A stretch of 64,000 nt of DNA from Rhizobium leguminosarum bv. trifolii WSM1325 (GTDB taxonomy: Bacteria > Pseudomonadota > Alphaproteobacteria > Rhizobiales > Rhizobiaceae), in assembly GCA_000023185.1 (NCBI GenBank), contig CP001622.1:310001-374000 (forward strand), read 5' to 3'. Below, in pieces: positions 8,636 to 17,725 of the stretch. Each line of letters begins with the position of its first letter. Positions within the stretch are counted from its first letter, which is position 1. A program made the position numbers and the translations under genes. The notes under the pieces are model-generated. The model searched no databases, was not told the origin of the DNA, and was given only the letters and a program-made list of their open reading frames with translations.

Positions 8636-9196
8636 ATGGCCGATCTCAAAGCTCGTCCCCGCCCGACCGGCGCCACCGCCGTTCTCGGCCGTACCGGTTT
8701 CCCGCACGTCACCTCCGCCACCAAGGGCGAAATAGATATCGTCACCGCGCCGTCGCAGCCGGGTTTCAATCCGCTCGATTTGCTCTATTCCTCGCTCTCG
8801 GCCTGCCTGGTGCTTAGCGCCCGCATCGCCGCCAGCCAGATGGGCATTCTCGACAAGATCAACGAGATCACTGCCGAGGTCACCGGCGAGAAAGCGACGG
8901 AAGGCCTTTCGCGCGTCGCCAAGTTCAACATCGCCTTTTCGATCAAGGGCGATATCGACGAGGAAACCCGGCAGAAAATCGCCCATGCCGCCGAAGACGA
9001 GATCTGCACCGTGAGCAACACCATCCGCGGCAATCCCGAGTTCTCGACGACGATATCGGGGGTAAGGCTAAATCTACATAATAATTATAGACAATCGAGA
9101 GCGGAGGATTGCGTGACCAATGCCCGGCTTCTATGCTCGGGCATCGAAAGCAATGATCCCGGCCACCATGCAGCCCAAGCCTCTCCCGACGTCTGA
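8636..9196 (+). CDS. OsmC-family protein with probable read-through C-terminus
   Basis: Residues 1-142 match the OsmC/YhfA peroxiredoxin-like fold: a start MADLKARPRPTG, GFNPLDLLYSSLSACLVLSARIA around the first conserved Cys, and EDEICTVSNTIRGN around the second Cys. OsmC proteins reduce organic hydroperoxides with this Cys pair. The frame then runs on for about 44 residues of low-complexity-free, family-unlike sequence into the next gene. At 9058-9062 there is a run of five G; with four G the frame would stop immediately at TAA after ISG, the usual family length. This looks like a stop loss by one-base insertion, either natural or a sequence error. A GAGGA ribosome-binding site precedes ATG 8636. 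Confidence 0.85.
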   Translation: MADLKARPRPTGATAVLGRTGFPHVTSATKGEIDIVTAPSQPGFNPLDLLYSSLSACLVLSARIAASQMGILDKINEITAEVTGEKATEGLSRVAKFNIAFSIKGDIDEETRQKIAHAAEDEICTVSNTIRGNPEFSTTISGVRLNLHNNYRQSRAEDCVTNARLLCSGIESNDPGHHAAQASPDV

Positions 9197-10604
9197 ACAG
9201 CCCGTCGTCGCCATCATCGGCGGCGGTGTCTCCGGCGCCGGCGTCGCCTATCATCTCGCGAGAGCCAACTGCGGCGAGCGCCTTGCCATCGTGGTTTTCG
9301 AGCCGCGTGCCGAACTCGGCCGCGGCCTTGCCTACGACACGGCCGATCCGGCCCACCGCATCAATGTTCCAGCCGCCAAGATGAGCCTGCAGCCCGATGA
9401 CCTGGGCGAATTCCTGGCCTGGATCGAAGTCCGCGATGCGGTCGCCGGCGACCCTGAGGCCAGGCAGCCCGATGGCTCGCTCTTCCCCCGGCGCCGGCTG
9501 TTCGGCGATTATGTCGCCTCGCTGCTGAAGCCGCTGCTGGAAGACGGTAGCGTGCGTCATTGCCGCGCTGCAGTGACGGCTGTCGAACGCTGTGCCGGCC
9601 GCTGGTCAATCCGCGACGACAGAGGCGGCGTGACGAAGGCCGATATCGTCGCGATCGCCACCAGCCATCCGCCGCCGACAGCCCCAAGCCGGCTTGGGAG
9701 CCGGCTTGCTGCCCATCCCCGTTTCGTCGCCGATACCACCAAGCCGAACGCGCTCGACGTGATCCGCCCGCATGACCGGGTGCTGGTCATTGGCAATGGC
9801 CTGACGGCCGCCGATGTCATCGCCTCGCTGGCGCAGCGCGGGCATGACGGTTCGGTGACCGCGATCTCGCGCCGCGGGCTGCGGTCTCGCGGCCATCCGC
9901 TGGTACCGCAGGAACTCTTCGGCGATTTCGTCTCCAGTGCAGCCCATTCCGCCGTGTCGCTGCTGAGAGGGATCCGTACCGCCATAGGTGCGGCGAAGGC
10001 GCAGGGCATAAGCTGGCATGGGGTGATCGACCAGGTGCGGGCGCAGGGATACGATCTCTGGCAGGCGCTGCCGGTCGCCGAACGACGCCGTCTCGTCCGC
10101 CATCTGCGTCCCTATTGGGATGTGCATCGTTTCCGGATCGCCCCGCAGGTCGAGGCCGTGCTCGACGCAGCTGTTACCTCGGGCCGTCTGGATATCCTGG
10201 CCGGCTCGGTCGCCGATGCGCGCATCGAGGGCGAGCTCATTCTTTGCTCCCTGCAGCCGCGTCATCAGCGCCAGCCGTTGGAGCGGCGCTATGACGCCGT
10301 CGTCGTCACCACCGGCCCGGCGCATGGCGGTATTCTCGACACCCAACCCTGGCTCGCAGCACTCGCGGCGAACGGTCACCTGGCGCTCGACCCGACCGGC
10401 CTCGGCCTTGCCTGCACCGAGCGCTCGGAGGCGATCGGCCCGTCAGGAAAGGTAGATCCCTCGCTGCTGATCTCCGGCCCGCTGGCGCGCGGTACATTCG
10501 GCGAGCTGATGGGACTGCCGCAGGTGACCGAGCATGCCTTTTTCGTCGCCGGCGAGATTGCCGAAAAGCTGCGGACCAGCGCGACGAATAGGCATCCTGC
10601 CTGA
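9120..10604 (+). CDS. FAD/NAD(P)-binding oxidoreductase-like protein
   Basis: A protein of up to 494 residues with an N-terminal Rossmann fingerprint (VVAIIGGGVSGAGVAYHLAR), the downstream segment DTADPAHRINVPAAKMSL, a second dinucleotide site (DRVLVIGNGLTAADVIASLA) and a closing VVVTTGPAHGG motif. This is the NAD_binding_9 / HI0933-like flavoprotein group, whose substrates are mostly unknown. The start is unsure: ATG 9120 has GGAGG 12 bases upstream, while ATG 9153 and 9168 lie nearer the Rossmann fold. It overlaps the extended OsmC frame, which supports the idea that the OsmC gene really ends before it. Confidence 0.75.
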   Translation: MPGFYARASKAMIPATMQPKPLPTSEQPVVAIIGGGVSGAGVAYHLARANCGERLAIVVFEPRAELGRGLAYDTADPAHRINVPAAKMSLQPDDLGEFLAWIEVRDAVAGDPEARQPDGSLFPRRRLFGDYVASLLKPLLEDGSVRHCRAAVTAVERCAGRWSIRDDRGGVTKADIVAIATSHPPPTAPSRLGSRLAAHPRFVADTTKPNALDVIRPHDRVLVIGNGLTAADVIASLAQRGHDGSVTAISRRGLRSRGHPLVPQELFGDFVSSAAHSAVSLLRGIRTAIGAAKAQGISWHGVIDQVRAQGYDLWQALPVAERRRLVRHLRPYWDVHRFRIAPQVEAVLDAAVTSGRLDILAGSVADARIEGELILCSLQPRHQRQPLERRYDAVVVTTGPAHGGILDTQPWLAALAANGHLALDPTGLGLACTERSEAIGPSGKVDPSLLISGPLARGTFGELMGLPQVTEHAFFVAGEIAEKLRTSATNRHPA

Positions 10605-10671
10605 TTTTCCACCAATATGTCGCTCTTCGACTGTCCCCGGTGATCGACTTCTGATAGTCCCTCGGCCATCA

Positions 10672-10775
10672 CTGCATAATTCCTTAAATCGAAGGCGATT
10701 TAAGGATAAAATTATGCAGCAATTTAAAGTGTTACAGCGTCCTTTGCGCGTCTGAAAAGACGCGCGGCGCTGTAA
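10672..10775 (+). repeat. A-type palindromic repeat, complete copy
   Basis: Two nested hairpins. The first pairs CTGCATAAT...ATTATGCAG with inner CTTAAATC/GATTTAAG. The second is GTTACAGCG...CGCTGTAA enclosing GCGCGTCT gaaa AGACGCGC. Shorter or diverged copies occur at 500, 20497, 25855, 27440, 40463, 49088 and 55443. It resembles the Rhizobium-specific intergenic mosaic elements (RIME) described in rhizobia. Confidence 0.8.
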
Positions 10776-10819
10776 TATCCCGCCGGCCCGGCATTCGGGC
10801 GACCAGAAATATCGAGACC

Positions 10820-11725
10820 ATGTCGCAGGCCGCCCCCACCCTTTCCGAAGCCTCGCCTTCCAATCGTTTCGCCCTTGCGGCGCTCCTTCTCGGCGGCGCG
10901 GCGATCGGCGGCTCGCCGATCTTCGTCAGGCTGTCCGAAGTCGGACCGATGGCGACGGCCTTCTGGCGTGTGGCGCTGGCGTTGATCCCGATCGTCATCG
11001 TCTCGCTGCTGAAGAAGGAAAGGGGGCCGAAGCCGCAAAGCCTTTCCGACTACGGCATGCTCATTCTCCCAGGCGTCATCTTGGCGCTTGACCTTGCCGC
11101 CTGGCATCTTTCGCTCACCATGACGTCGGTCGCCAATGCGACTCTGCTTGCCAACCTCGCACCTGTTTTCGTCACGCTGATTGCCTTCGTCTTTTTCAGC
11201 GCGCGGATCAGCCGCGGCTTCGCGCTCGGGCTTGTCCTTGCGCTCTCAGGCGTCGTCATTCTGAAGGGCGGACCGGCAGCCATCGGCAATGGCGACCTTC
11301 GCGGCGACGGCATCGCGATGATCGCCGCCTTCTTCTATGCCTGCTACATCCTTGCGATCGGCAGGCTGCGCAGCCGCTTCGATACGCTCCGCATCATGCT
11401 GTGGAGCACGACCTGCGCTGCCGCCTGCATCTTTCCGATCGGCCTGATCTACGAGGGCCATATGCTGCCCGCGACCGTCTATGGCTGGTCGATCGTCTTC
11501 GGCCTCGCCTTTATCAGCCATGCCGGCGGACAGGTGGCGATCACCTATGCGCTCGCCTATCTGCCGCCGGCCTTTTCCTCGCTGACACTGCTGCTGCAGC
11601 CGGTCGTTGCGGCAATCCTGGCCTGGGCGCTGCTTAACGAGGCGATCGGAACGATGCAGGCGCTCGGCGGCGCCGTCGTGCTGGCCGGCATCATGATTGC
11701 CCGGACATCCCGCGTTCAGGTGTGA
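10820..11725 (+). CDS. EamA/DMT-family transporter
   Basis: A 301-residue inner-membrane protein with ten hydrophobic helices arranged as two EamA repeats (first repeat from ALLLGGAAIGGSPIFVRLSE, second from AMIAAFFYACYILAIGRLRS). Drug/metabolite transporters of this kind export amino acids, nucleosides or other small metabolites. The substrate cannot be assigned. It follows a complete A-type repeat and is convergent with the dioxygenase-esterase fusion gene, 12 bases apart at their 3' ends. Confidence 0.85.
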   Translation: MSQAAPTLSEASPSNRFALAALLLGGAAIGGSPIFVRLSEVGPMATAFWRVALALIPIVIVSLLKKERGPKPQSLSDYGMLILPGVILALDLAAWHLSLTMTSVANATLLANLAPVFVTLIAFVFFSARISRGFALGLVLALSGVVILKGGPAAIGNGDLRGDGIAMIAAFFYACYILAIGRLRSRFDTLRIMLWSTTCAAACIFPIGLIYEGHMLPATVYGWSIVFGLAFISHAGGQVAITYALAYLPPAFSSLTLLLQPVVAAILAWALLNEAIGTMQALGGAVVLAGIMIARTSRVQV

Positions 11726-11737
11726 AGCCGCGGCAGA

Positions 11738-13294
11738 TCAGCGGTTTTCCTGCAGCAGCCATTTCTGGATGATCGGAATGTCGGCATCGCCGAGATCGTG
11801 GCCGCCGGGGATGACGTCGGAATCGACGGTGGCGCCCGAACTCTTCAGCCTCCCTTCCAACTCGCTCGCATATTTGCCATAGGCATCCGTCTTGCCGCTG
11901 ATGACGAGCAGGTCCGTGCCTTTCAGATCGGCATGCGGATAATCGCTGAGCACAGGCATGGAACGCAGCAGCACGGCCTTGTGAACCAGGTGCGGGTGTA
12001 GGTAGAGCAGCGAGTTTAAAAGGTTGGCGCCATTGGAATAACCGACATAGACGACCTTCTGAGGATCGAGCCCGTAGGATTTGACGGCGCCCTCGATAAA
12101 GGCCGCGAAGGCCTCCGCCTCGGTCTTGATGTCGTTCTGGTCGAAGGAGAAGGGCGTAATGCGCTTGTACCAGCGCGGAAAACCTTCCTCCGTCGCCCGG
12201 CCGCGCACGCCGAGCAGCGTCGCCCGCGGCGCCGCTTTGTTCAACAGTGGCATCAGCGTCGTCTCGTTGCCGCCGGAGCCGTGCAACAGCACGAAGACGC
12301 TGCCGTCGGGATCGGGGGGCGTATAGAAACGGTGGACGAATGGCAGCTCGCGATAATTGACACGCGGCTGGCCGGGCATCGAAAATTGCGGCAGCATCAC
12401 CTTCAGGTCGTGAAGATTGGTGATGGCTTCGGGCGGTGCGAACAGCTTCCCCCCGAGGGCGGCCTGCTCTTCGTCCACGGTCATGCCGGGCTTGTCGGTG
12501 GCGAGCTCCACCAGCGTACCGCCGGGCTCGCGGGCATAGAGCGAGCGGAAATATTTACGGTCATGCATGTTGGTCGGCGATGCGTCAGTCGCCTCCAGAG
12601 CCTTGCGAACGACAAGCAGCGTCTCCTCGTCGGCGGCGCGGAAGGCGACGTGATCGACCGTCCCGGTGCCTGGCGCGCCGGACCAGAAGCCGCGCGCATC
12701 GCGCACGTCGATAATGTCGCCGGATTGCGACACCAGCCTGTCGATCGTGCCGCGGCTGGCCTGGAAGCGGTAACCGAAATGGCTCTCGAGGAAGCTGCGG
12801 CTTTCGGTGGGCTTCTCCGTCAGCATGGTTGCGCCGCGCACCCGCTGGATGGCATGCTCGACCGGGATCGAGGCGCCGTCCCAGGCGGCCGGCGATACCA
12901 GGCTCTTTGCGCCGGCGAGCTTGAGGATGATGTTGTCAGGGTCCTTCAGCCGTAGGACAGGCTCGCCGAATTCGTCGGCCGGTCCCTCGGAGCTGAGGCC
13001 GAAGCTCATGGCACGCGTCAGCCAGTAGCCGATGCTGGTGGGGTTGATCGACAGCGATATTTCGCTGATCTGGCCATAGCCGGCCCGGCCGGGCGCACCA
13101 TCTTCCCAGGCGAGGAAGGTCAGCAGCGAACCCGGCGTCCCCTCTCCATCGCCATAGAAGAGATGAAGCTGCGTCGCGTCCTCGTAACCGGCTGTCTGCT
13201 TGACGAGCCGCATGCCGAGAAATCCCGCGTAAAAGTCCACGTTCGCCTGCACCTTTCGGGTGACGGCCGTGACGTGATGTATACCTGATACCAT
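11738..13294 (-). CDS. Ring-cleaving dioxygenase-like (VOC) protein fused to carboxylesterase
   Basis: A 518-residue two-part protein. Residues 1-~310 contain two glyoxalase/VOC modules (MVSGIHHVTAVTRKVQANVD, then GTVDHVAFRAADEET and EPGGTLVELATDKPG) as in MhqO/LinE-like extradiol dioxygenases, with His and Glu metal ligands visible. Residues ~325-518 are a phospholipase/carboxylesterase alpha/beta hydrolase like MhqD: VFVLLHGSGGNE, nucleophile VGYSNGAN, and a C-terminal GGHDLGDAD His. In Bacillus the two functions are separate genes of the quinone-stress mhq regulon. Start ATG 13294 is chosen because it begins the first VOC strand; the open frame upstream encodes no domain. Confidence 0.85.
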   Translation of the reverse strand: MVSGIHHVTAVTRKVQANVDFYAGFLGMRLVKQTAGYEDATQLHLFYGDGEGTPGSLLTFLAWEDGAPGRAGYGQISEISLSINPTSIGYWLTRAMSFGLSSEGPADEFGEPVLRLKDPDNIILKLAGAKSLVSPAAWDGASIPVEHAIQRVRGATMLTEKPTESRSFLESHFGYRFQASRGTIDRLVSQSGDIIDVRDARGFWSGAPGTGTVDHVAFRAADEETLLVVRKALEATDASPTNMHDRKYFRSLYAREPGGTLVELATDKPGMTVDEEQAALGGKLFAPPEAITNLHDLKVMLPQFSMPGQPRVNYRELPFVHRFYTPPDPDGSVFVLLHGSGGNETTLMPLLNKAAPRATLLGVRGRATEEGFPRWYKRITPFSFDQNDIKTEAEAFAAFIEGAVKSYGLDPQKVVYVGYSNGANLLNSLLYLHPHLVHKAVLLRSMPVLSDYPHADLKGTDLLVISGKTDAYGKYASELEGRLKSSGATVDSDVIPGGHDLGDADIPIIQKWLLQENR

Positions 13295-13378
13295 CGAGAG
13301 CAGTCCTGATTGAAGCGGCGTCGTCAGGAGCGCGAGTATGAGAGCTGCGAAGGTCATACCGTTGCCAATGACGATCGC

Positions 13379-14974
13379 TTAGTTTTGTTCCGCACAAAGC
13401 GCAAGCGAATCGCCGCGCTGCAACAACTCCAAATTCTCGACATCTTCGAGTGCCTCTTCTAGTTGCTGCAGGGTCGGCGGCTTGACCATATAGGCGCGCG
13501 CACCGAGATTTCTGGCCCGCCGCATGTCGCTCTCGTCGCTTGATGTGCTGAGGATGCAGACGGGAATTTGCTTGAGGCGCACGTCGGCTGAAAGCGCATG
13601 CAGCACCTCGAAGCCGTCCATGATCGGCATGTTGATGTCGAGCAGCATGAGGTCGATCTGCGGCAGATCGGCAATGCCGGCGCGTTCTTCGAGCAGCCGC
13701 ATCGCCTCGCGCCCGTTGGTGGCGACATGCAGGTTGAAGTTCACCTTCTCCCTCCGCATCAGCTTGATCTTCAGAAGTTGAATGTCGGCCGGGCTGTCTT
13801 CCACCAGCAGCACTTCGGCAAGCCTGCCCGAACCTTCGGCTTGCTGCTCCGCCGGCCTTGTGCTGTGCGGCACGGCCGATGCGGCTGATGGCACGGGCCT
13901 CGCCTCGGCGAGCGGCACTTCGAGAATGAAGGTGGCGCCCGGCCCATTTTCTGCCTCGCACCAGATCGAGCCGCCATGCATCTGCGCGATGCGGCGGCAG
14001 ATGGCAAGGCCGAGCCCGGTGCCTTCGATGCCACGGCCGACGAGACGCTTGAACGGCTGGAAGATCAGTTCGCGGTGCTCGGGGTCGATGCCGGGCCCGT
14101 TGTCACGCACCGTGAGGCGGCAGGTATCGCCCTGCGCTTCGCCTGTGATGCTGATCTCCGGAACCTTCTGCTCGCAATAGCGGATGGCGTTCGACACCAG
14201 GTTCTGCAGGAGCTGGGTCAGCAGCGTCGCATCGCCCATGACCTCGGGCAGCGCCCCGCGGATGATGACGGCTCCACGGCTTTCGGTCTGCTGGCGCAGA
14301 TTGTCCTCCACCTGGTCGAGCACATCAGAGAGCGAGACCGGCCTGAGCTCCAGTCCGCCGGAGGCCTCGAGCTTGGTGAAGCCCGAGACCTTGACGATCA
14401 GGTCTTCCATATGGTCGGCCGCGCTGAGCACGTAATCGAGCAATTCCCGGTCTTCGGCCGGCAGCGCCGCAGAACCGTGCAGGATGCGGGTGAAGGATTT
14501 GATCGTCCGGAGCGGCTCCTTCAGATCATGGGCCATGGCGCGGGTGAAAATCTCCAGCGACTGCCGCTTCTGCTCCAGTTTCGCCTCCAGCATGCCGTGC
14601 ATGATGGCGTTCTGAATGCAACGATGCAGCGTCTCGGGCGAAAGCGAATCCTTTGTCAGATAGTCGCGTGCCCCGCTCTTCATCACCTCGACGGCCACGG
14701 TCTCACTGCCCTGGCCGGTCAGCATGATGACGTTGGCGGCGGGATCATCCTCCAGGATATCGGCAAGAACGCCGAGCCCGTCGCGCCCAGGCAGCGAATA
14801 GTCGAGCAGGATGCAGTCCGGCCGTTTCCGGCCATTCAGCGCACGGCCCTCTTCGCCCGTCTCCGCCTCCACGACGGTATAGGCAGTGCTGGAAACGCGG
14901 CCCAATATGCGGCGATAGACCTCGAGATCGTCGATGTTGTCGTCGATGATGAGAATAGAGCAGTGTTCCGCCAA
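13379..14974 (-). CDS. Hybrid signalling protein REC-HisKA-HATPase-REC
   Basis: A 531-residue soluble hybrid kinase. The N-terminal receiver has Asp11/12, phospho-acceptor Asp58, Thr86 and Lys108. The HisKA dimerisation helix has His149 (AMAHDLKEPLR). The ATPase domain shows LLQNLVSNAIRYC, DNGPGIDPEH and GTGLGLAICRR. A second receiver has Asp393, Asp446 and Lys498. It has no DNA-binding output. The start is TTG at 14974 with a GAGGA ribosome-binding site, four bases after the upstream receiver gene stops, so the two are co-translated. It likely relays phosphate among the neighbouring kinases and receivers. Confidence 0.88.
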   Translation of the reverse strand: MAEHCSILIIDDNIDDLEVYRRILGRVSSTAYTVVEAETGEEGRALNGRKRPDCILLDYSLPGRDGLGVLADILEDDPAANVIMLTGQGSETVAVEVMKSGARDYLTKDSLSPETLHRCIQNAIMHGMLEAKLEQKRQSLEIFTRAMAHDLKEPLRTIKSFTRILHGSAALPAEDRELLDYVLSAADHMEDLIVKVSGFTKLEASGGLELRPVSLSDVLDQVEDNLRQQTESRGAVIIRGALPEVMGDATLLTQLLQNLVSNAIRYCEQKVPEISITGEAQGDTCRLTVRDNGPGIDPEHRELIFQPFKRLVGRGIEGTGLGLAICRRIAQMHGGSIWCEAENGPGATFILEVPLAEARPVPSAASAVPHSTRPAEQQAEGSGRLAEVLLVEDSPADIQLLKIKLMRREKVNFNLHVATNGREAMRLLEERAGIADLPQIDLMLLDINMPIMDGFEVLHALSADVRLKQIPVCILSTSSDESDMRRARNLGARAYMVKPPTLQQLEEALEDVENLELLQRGDSLALCAEQN

Positions 14975-14978
14975 TCTG

Positions 14979-15404
14979 TCAGTCCTCGAGTGGCAGGATC
15001 GCGATTTCGAACCAGTATTCCTTCAGCCGCTGGATCGCGGCAAAGAGCCCGTCGAGATCCACCGGCTTCTGCACATAGGTATTGGCGCCGAGCGCGTAGC
15101 AGCCTTCGATATCGCGTTCGTCGTCGGAGGTCGTGAGGATGACCACCGGGATCTTGCGCCAGCCGGCGTTCGACTTGATCGCCTCCAGCGTCTTGCGGCC
15201 GTCAAGACCCGGCATGTTGAGGTCAAGCAGGATCAGCCCCGGTTTCGGCACCATCTCGGCGAGCATGTCGAGCGCTTCCTGACCGGAGGCCGCCCAGCGG
15301 ATCGAGTTGCGCAGATTGGTGCGTTTGAAGGCGCGCATCGTCGCTTCGAAATCGTCTTCGCTGTCCTCGACGATCAGGATCGGTTGCGTATCACGCTGCT
15401 GCAT
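14979..15404 (-). CDS. Single-domain response regulator (Rcp1-like)
   Basis: A 141-residue lone receiver domain with acidic pocket Glu13/Asp14 (IVEDSEDD), phospho-acceptor Asp61 (LLDLNMPGLDG), Thr91 and Lys113. The extended EDSEDDFEATMRAFKR start resembles Rcp1, the partner of cyanobacterial phytochrome Cph1. Its ATG at 15404 overlaps the end of the PAS kinase gene by 14 bases, indicating that it is the direct partner of that kinase. It has no output domain; it probably acts as a phosphate shuttle to the hybrid kinase encoded next. Confidence 0.88.
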   Translation of the reverse strand: MQQRDTQPILIVEDSEDDFEATMRAFKRTNLRNSIRWAASGQEALDMLAEMVPKPGLILLDLNMPGLDGRKTLEAIKSNAGWRKIPVVILTTSDDERDIEGCYALGANTYVQKPVDLDGLFAAIQRLKEYWFEIAILPLED

Positions 15405-17532
15405 TCTGCCCCTCGCGCTTTTTTCCCAGAGTGAAGTAGAATGTCGTGCCGGTGCCGACCTCGGATTCCAGCCAGATATCGCCATTGTGCCGGGCGATGA
15501 TCTTGCGAACGAAGGTGAGGCCTGCTCCGGTCCCGTCGTCGGAATCCTGCGACTTTTCCAGCCGTTTGAAAATGCGGAAAATATCCTCGTGGAATTCCCG
15601 CGGAATGCCCTTGCCGTTATCCTTAACGAAAAACACGTTGCGGGCAACCGTGCCGTCCTTGCCGACGAACCGATCAAGATAGCCGATCGAGACGAGCGGC
15701 GCCGGCTTGTCATTGTATTTGATCGCGTTGGTAATGAGATTGCGGAACACTTCGGTCAGCCGCGTCGCGTCGCAGACCACCTCCGGCAGCCGGCCGTCGA
15801 TGATCACCTTGGCGTGTCGTTCCTCGAGTAGCAACTCCATCGTCGCGACGACATCCTTGACGATCAGGCCGATATCGGTGCGTTTGACCGCCAGCTGCTG
15901 GCGTCCGAGCCGGGAGAAATAAAGAAGCTCGTTGACGAGTTTCTCCATGCGCTGGCTGAGACGCACGAGCCGGTTCAGCCGGCGCACGCCGTCCGCATCG
16001 AGCTTGTCTTCATAATCTTCCAACAGGAAGCGGGAGTGGTTGTGCAGGCCGCGCAGCGGTTCCTTGAGATCATGCGAGGCGATATAGGCGAATTCATCGA
16101 GGTCGTGGTTGCTGCGCTCGAGTTCGGCCGTATAGGCCTCAAGCTGGGAAAGCGTCGTTTTCATCCGTTCTTCCTGCCGGACGCGCTCGCTGATGTCGCG
16201 CACGATACCGACGAAGGTCTTCGTATGGCCGGTGACGACGGCGCTGATGGAAACGTCGATCGGAAAGACGATGCCGTTCTTGCGTCGTCCGGAGACCATG
16301 CGCGTCGTGCCGATGATGCGCTCGTCGCCAGTCTGCCGGTAGTGGGCGAGATAGCCGTCATGCTCGGAATGGTAGGGTTCGGGCATCAGCATCTTGATGT
16401 TCTTGCCGATCGTCTCCTGCGGGGAGTAACCGAACATGCTTTCAGCCGCCGGATTGAAATTCCTGATCGTTCCACGCTCGTCGATGACGACGACGGCATC
16501 GGGCGTGCCGCGCACCAGCGCGCCGAAGCGGACGCGCTCGGTTTCGAGGTTATAGTTGTTGCGCATGAAATAGAAGACGAGGATCGCGATCAGCCAAAGC
16601 GTGGCAGCCGTGATGGCACGGTTGGCGATTTCCTGCCAGAACGCCGCCTCGTTGTGCTTGACGGCGAAGAAGCCGAGCATCAGGAGCACGGTGCAGGCAA
16701 AGGCGAAGAAAAGCGGCGCGTTCCGGTTGCCGAACCAGAGCGCCGTCAGCACCAGCGGTACGTAGAGAATGCCGTTGGCGACACCCAGCGGCGTATAGAG
16801 ATCGACGAGAAGACCGGTGAAGCAGACCGCAGCCGGGATCCAGAGCGGGATCTGTGCCCGGTTTGCCGGCTGCATCCACCAGGAGCGGGCGAGAAGCCCC
16901 GAGCCGAAGATTACCATGCCGGCCGCCGTGTGCAGCGCCATCGCCGCATAGGGGCCCCAGCGGTAGCCCTGTTCGGCATCGGTGACATAGCTGGCCAGCG
17001 CGATCATGCCGAGCGTGATAACGACATAGCTCGTCAATTCCTGCACCACCTGGCTTCTCGACTTCTCCACCTGGAGCGAGAGCAGCAGCGAAAGATTGGC
17101 AATCAGGAAGACCAATGCCGTGTTCGGCCCCATGCCGCCGCCGATCTCGGCGAGGAAATCCGGCGAAACCAGAAAGCGCGAGATCAGCACGTCGACATTG
17201 TGAAAACTCCGCCCGATCGTGACGATTTCGACGAGGCGGGCCGCGGCGATCGCCGCCGCAAGCCCCATCGTGATCGCTGCCATTATTCGAAAACGGCGGG
17301 CGGCCAGCGTCGAGGCGGCCAGCCCTGCGCCGGAAAGCACAAAGCAGAGCGCGGTGTTGAAAGCCATCGACGGAAAGCCGGGAACCAGCGAGATGACAAT
17401 CTCGGCCTGCAGCAGCCAGCCGGTAAGCGCCGTCGCGCCGAGAAGCAACATCAGGCAGCCGACGGCAATCGCAAAGGCTCGGTAGTGCTGTCTTGGCTGG
17501 TCCTGCAGGTCCACGTTGCCCTGATCCTGCAC
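15391..17532 (-). CDS. Membrane PAS sensor histidine kinase
   Basis: A 713-residue kinase. Residues about 18-325 contain some eight or nine hydrophobic helices, followed by a PAS domain (335-450, GTPDAVVVIDERGTIRNFN, with a PAC-like tail), a HisKA domain with His487 (YIASHDLKEPLRG), and a HATPase_c domain (FRNLITNAIKYND, KDNGKGIPREF, GTGAGLTFVRK). The start is GTG 17532, preceded at good spacing by GGAGG; a longer frame reaching 17712 lacks support. It heads a three-gene operon with the receiver and the hybrid kinase. The PAS ligand and membrane signal are unknown. Confidence 0.87.
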   Translation of the reverse strand: MQDQGNVDLQDQPRQHYRAFAIAVGCLMLLLGATALTGWLLQAEIVISLVPGFPSMAFNTALCFVLSGAGLAASTLAARRFRIMAAITMGLAAAIAAARLVEIVTIGRSFHNVDVLISRFLVSPDFLAEIGGGMGPNTALVFLIANLSLLLSLQVEKSRSQVVQELTSYVVITLGMIALASYVTDAEQGYRWGPYAAMALHTAAGMVIFGSGLLARSWWMQPANRAQIPLWIPAAVCFTGLLVDLYTPLGVANGILYVPLVLTALWFGNRNAPLFFAFACTVLLMLGFFAVKHNEAAFWQEIANRAITAATLWLIAILVFYFMRNNYNLETERVRFGALVRGTPDAVVVIDERGTIRNFNPAAESMFGYSPQETIGKNIKMLMPEPYHSEHDGYLAHYRQTGDERIIGTTRMVSGRRKNGIVFPIDVSISAVVTGHTKTFVGIVRDISERVRQEERMKTTLSQLEAYTAELERSNHDLDEFAYIASHDLKEPLRGLHNHSRFLLEDYEDKLDADGVRRLNRLVRLSQRMEKLVNELLYFSRLGRQQLAVKRTDIGLIVKDVVATMELLLEERHAKVIIDGRLPEVVCDATRLTEVFRNLITNAIKYNDKPAPLVSIGYLDRFVGKDGTVARNVFFVKDNGKGIPREFHEDIFRIFKRLEKSQDSDDGTGAGLTFVRKIIARHNGDIWLESEVGTGTTFYFTLGKKREGQNAAA

Positions 17533-17725
17533 CCCTGTGTCCTCCTTCGGTTTGCGCGGCCATCTTTTCCGAAATCGAGGAATACTCAATAGCCAAGGCA
17601 GGGCGGTGCCGCGCTTTTTGCGAAATGATTTGCGATGAGGTATATCGAATTTTAGTGGAACCGCGATATGGTGATGTCGAAGGACAGCGAGGTTCATTCG
17701 AACAATATCCAAATTACGGTGCTAG

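Noticed and set aside
10672..10775. Palindromic repeats as insertion sequence remnants
   Set aside because: No transposase fragment, no target duplication seen, and the hairpins are conserved in all copies; they fit intergenic mosaic elements better.
16036..17592. A 518-codon plus-strand open frame opposite the PAS kinase gene
   Set aside because: Antisense shadow of a high-GC coding region; its product is low-complexity and rich in Arg/Asp/His, while the minus strand encodes a full kinase.
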